Below, in pieces: positions 59,201-63,046 of a DNA stretch of 64,000 nucleotides (its first letter is position 1; each line of letters opens with the position of its first letter). A model generated the notes under the pieces. The model was not told the DNA's origin. It saw only the letters and a list, made by a program, of their open reading frames with translations, and did not search any database. Made by a program: the position numbers and the translations under genes. The DNA comes from Symbiodinium natans. Lineage: Eukaryota > Sar > Dinophyceae > Suessiales > Symbiodiniaceae. The stretch is from the NCBI GenBank assembly GCA_905221605.1, contig CAJNDS010002090.1:142045-206044 (forward strand), written 5' to 3'.

Positions 59201-62200
59201 TGTGGAGTCACACACACACACACAACCTATCCCTGAAGCTCTCGACCCTAAAACCGCAGCCTTAATATCATCAGGCTCAGGCACTCCCAGCTGTGGAGCT
59301 TGTAATCTCTCTGGCTTAGGGTCCTCAATTTGTCTGCTACACATTAGTAATAATCGGCCAACTATATAGATATAGATAGATAGATAGATATTATATATAT
59401 ATATATATATGAACTTGTTTAATAAATAAATAAGTATAAATAAGTAAAGACAGGTATATATATGTATATATATATATACATATATATGTATATATTATTT
59501 ATATGCAAAAATATTTGAATCTTCGTTGTTTTGGAGGGAGGGGTTGGATAGTGCCCCTGGCTAACTTGAAGAGCTGGGAGTGGCGGTAATCCCTATAAAC
59601 CCTAGACCCTAGAAAAGTACGCGGCAAGCATCTGAAGAAGGCTCCGGCAAGCTTCCAAAACTTTTCCGACGTGCTCTGCTGCCTCGCAGTTGACGACCTC
59701 GATGGCCTCCTCCAGCATTTCGACACGACCAGCGATGTCGAAGTCCAGTGAGGCAGGAAACATACGATAAGTTGAGGAGGGGTGCCTGAGATCTTCCTGG
59801 CCAGCATCTCCAAGCTGCTTATGACCACTGGGTGTTTCGCCAAGCCGCCCCCGGGTTTAGGGTTTAGGGGTTTAGGTGTTTAGGGTTTTAGGGTTTAGGG
59901 TTTAGGGTTTAGGGCTTAGGGCGGAAGTCTGTCCAAGTGAAGTGGCCGGAGCTCGTTGCGCGACACTGGGCTACATAATGCCTACTTGAGTCTAGGGGCC
60001 TGCTTCGACAACCAACTAGGGTTTAGGGTTTAGGGTTTAGGGTTTAGGGTTTAGGGTTTAGGGTTTAGGGTTTAGGGTTTAGGGCCTCAACAAAGCCCTC
60101 GCAGTGCCAAGCTGCCACTGCACGGTGTTCTCGTGCACCACATCCCGCCAGGCATGGCCAGGCATTCCAATGACCTTCAAGAGCACCAGGGCACAGGGGT
60201 TAGGGTTTGACCCTCAACCCTAAACCCTAAGACTTAACCCTAAACCCTAAACCCTAAACCCTAAACCCTAAACCCACGCCACCAGATCCACGAAGGTGCC
60301 TAGGCCACTTAGAGTCCAAACCACCGAGGAAACGATGAAATCCTGCACTGCCGGCGTTTAAGCTGACTCAACACCATAAGGCAAACAAAAAAAATGGGTT
60401 TAGGGTTTGGGGTTGTGGGTTTGGGGCTTTGGGGCTTAGGGTTTAGGGTTTAGGGTGTAGGGTGAGCTGACTCAACACTATAAACCTAAGGCCCCAAATA
60501 GCCCAAGTATTTATTATTTACAGACTTTAGACCCTAATGTAGGTTTTCTTTGTGTTTCTGAGCCCTGTGGTAAGGCAAACAAAAACAAACGAGCAACTAA
60601 GTCAGAAGGGGGTTAGGGCTTAGGGTGTAAGAAAAAAACAGATCTAAAGGGGTTTGGGGTTTAGGGTCTAGGGTTTAGGGGTTTAGGGGTTTAGGGTTTA
60701 GGGCTTTAGGGGTTAGGGTTTGGGTTTAGGGGTTCAGGGTTTAGGGTTTAGGGTTTAGGGTTAGTCACATGGACCCTTAGTATGGGCCCTTAAAAGGGAC
60801 CCCTTGCATACCAAGGGCCCATATAATTGGGGTTTAGAGTTTAGGGTGTAGGGTTTAGGGTTTAGGGCTTAGGGTACCCTTAGATACGCCGCACACCCAA
60901 ACCCTAAACCCTGTAATCCTTACACAGTGGAGAGATTGAAGCCTGCTCATGACTGGGTTTTGCGGGGTATGGGGCGCTTGCCTACAACCAAAACACCCTT
61001 AAACGCCCATCATGGGTCCCCTCTATACTACCCCCCCCCCCCCCCCTTACGTTCCCATTAAATCACCCTAATTAAGCTTAATTATCCCTAAACGGGATTA
61101 ACTATGGGGGAGAACCTAGAGGGGGGGATATACAATGTGCGGGTAAGCCTCAACTTGAACCCACCCCTTTCAAACCCCAGAACCGGAACCCCTGATCTGG
61201 GAGTCGATGCATGCTGAACTGACAGACCCCTAAACCCTAAACCCTAAAACCCTAAACCCTAAACCCTAACCCCTAAACCCTAAACCCTAAACCCTAAACC
61301 CCAAACCCCCACGTCTGCCTTGGGCACGCAAGCTGTCTCGCCGATGTTCAGCGTGACGCTCTCTGGGAATGCGCGCTTCTTCAACAGCCCTCGGAGCTTG
61401 AGCGCCCGCAGGGCTGCTTTGTGGCTTAGGGTTTAGGGTTTTGGTTCCGGGTTTAGGGTCTAGGGTTTAAGTTCTAGCGTTTTAGGGCTTAGGGCTTCGG
61501 CTTTCTTGTTTATACACGGGTTAGAGGAGGGTCTAGAGGGCTTACAGGGTTTGCAAGGGGCTTTGTGTGTCAAGGTTTTTCGGCTTTCTTCTCGGGTTCA
61601 ATGGAGTTGGCAGCTGAAGATTTATCTAAACTATGGGCCCTTTCAGATATTCTAAACTTAGGAATCATGCTCTAACAGAGACACTTGACAAAGGATCCCG
61701 GAGTTAGATCAACCCTAGACCCTGAACCCTAAACCCTAAACCCTAAAACCTAAACCCTAAACCCTAGACCCTAGACCCTAAACCCTAAACCCTAAACCCT
61801 AAACCCTAAACCCTAGACCCCAGACCCTAAACTTTCCGTGCCAGGCCTTGCTTCGGGTGCTCGCCGCGGCCGCGGAAGAGCTGAGGCCTTGGATGTGCAT
61901 ACACCCCTTCTTTTGGGGGGGGGGGGGGGGGGGTAGTGGTTTATGCGGTTTAGGGTTTATGGTTTAGGGTTTAGGGTTTAGGGTTCAGGGTTCAGGGTTT
62001 GGGGCTCAGGGTTTGATGTCTTCGGGGTTTAGTGCTTCAGGGGTTTAGGGGTTTGGGGCTTTGTGGGCAAGGGAGTGTTACGGGCTGGAGGGGCCGGAGG
62101 GGCCCCCCAAACCCCAAACCCCAAACCCCAAACCCTAAACTCTAGGGTTTATAGGCTTTCGGCCAAGAGTTCAGAGATTCGGGGGCAAGCTTAGGGTCAT

Positions 62201-63012
62201 AGGGCCTATAGGGCTTGGGGGGGGGGGGGGGGATCTGCAGGCAGGGTGTCTGCGTCTTCTTCTTCTCCTTCTCATCCTTCTTATTATTCTTCTTCTTCTT
62301 CTTGTTGATCTTGTGGCGGTGATGTTTATTGTTCTTCGTCTTCTTCTTCCTCCTCTTGCGCTTCTTCCTGTTCTTCTTCTTGTTATTGTTATGATTGTTC
62401 TTCTTCTTCTTCTTCTTGCTCTTCTCCTTCCCCTTTGATTTAGTGTTGAGGGTTTCGGGATTTGGGGTTTCCATTTCCTAAACCCTAAACCCTAAACCCT
62501 GAACCCTAAACCCTAAACGGATCTTGCCCCAGGAGCCAACAAGGGGGGGGGGGGGAGGGGGTTCTTATCTTAGAAACTAAGGGGCCTTTCCCCAAAACCA
62601 AGCCTGAGACTTGCTTTACACCACTAACGTGTTGGGACCTTTCTTTGTTTTACACGTGTGTAAAAAATATCAGCCTACACGTGCGTGTAAAACAAGTAAC
62701 ACCCAAACCCCAAGCCCTCCGCCCGCTTCAATCAAGCGAGTCATGCTCCCACCCCTAGGAATGTACCCCTGAAGGTTCCCCTTAATATACCCCTGATATG
62801 GCCTCATATGAAGCAGGGTATATATTTCTTGTACCCCCATAAGGACACCAGGTATTTACACTCACCACTATTAAAAGGGAACCTTACATACGCTCACCAA
62901 TAACAGAAATATAAACCCTACTTCATAGAATTCCCTTAGAGGATCTTGAAACAGTGTCTCAACTCAAGGGTACAACCTTAAAGGTCCCAGGTAGAGTCCC
63001 ACGATTAAAGCA

Positions 63013-63046
<34 letters not shown>

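Noticed and set aside
60315-60345. Possible TOP1 exon reading [15 protein letters not shown]
   Set aside because: Exons 3 and 4 join directly in phase and in the right order, leaving no place for it.
62142-62474. Lys-rich 110-codon minus frame
   Set aside because: Translation of a CTT microsatellite in a TOP1 intron.
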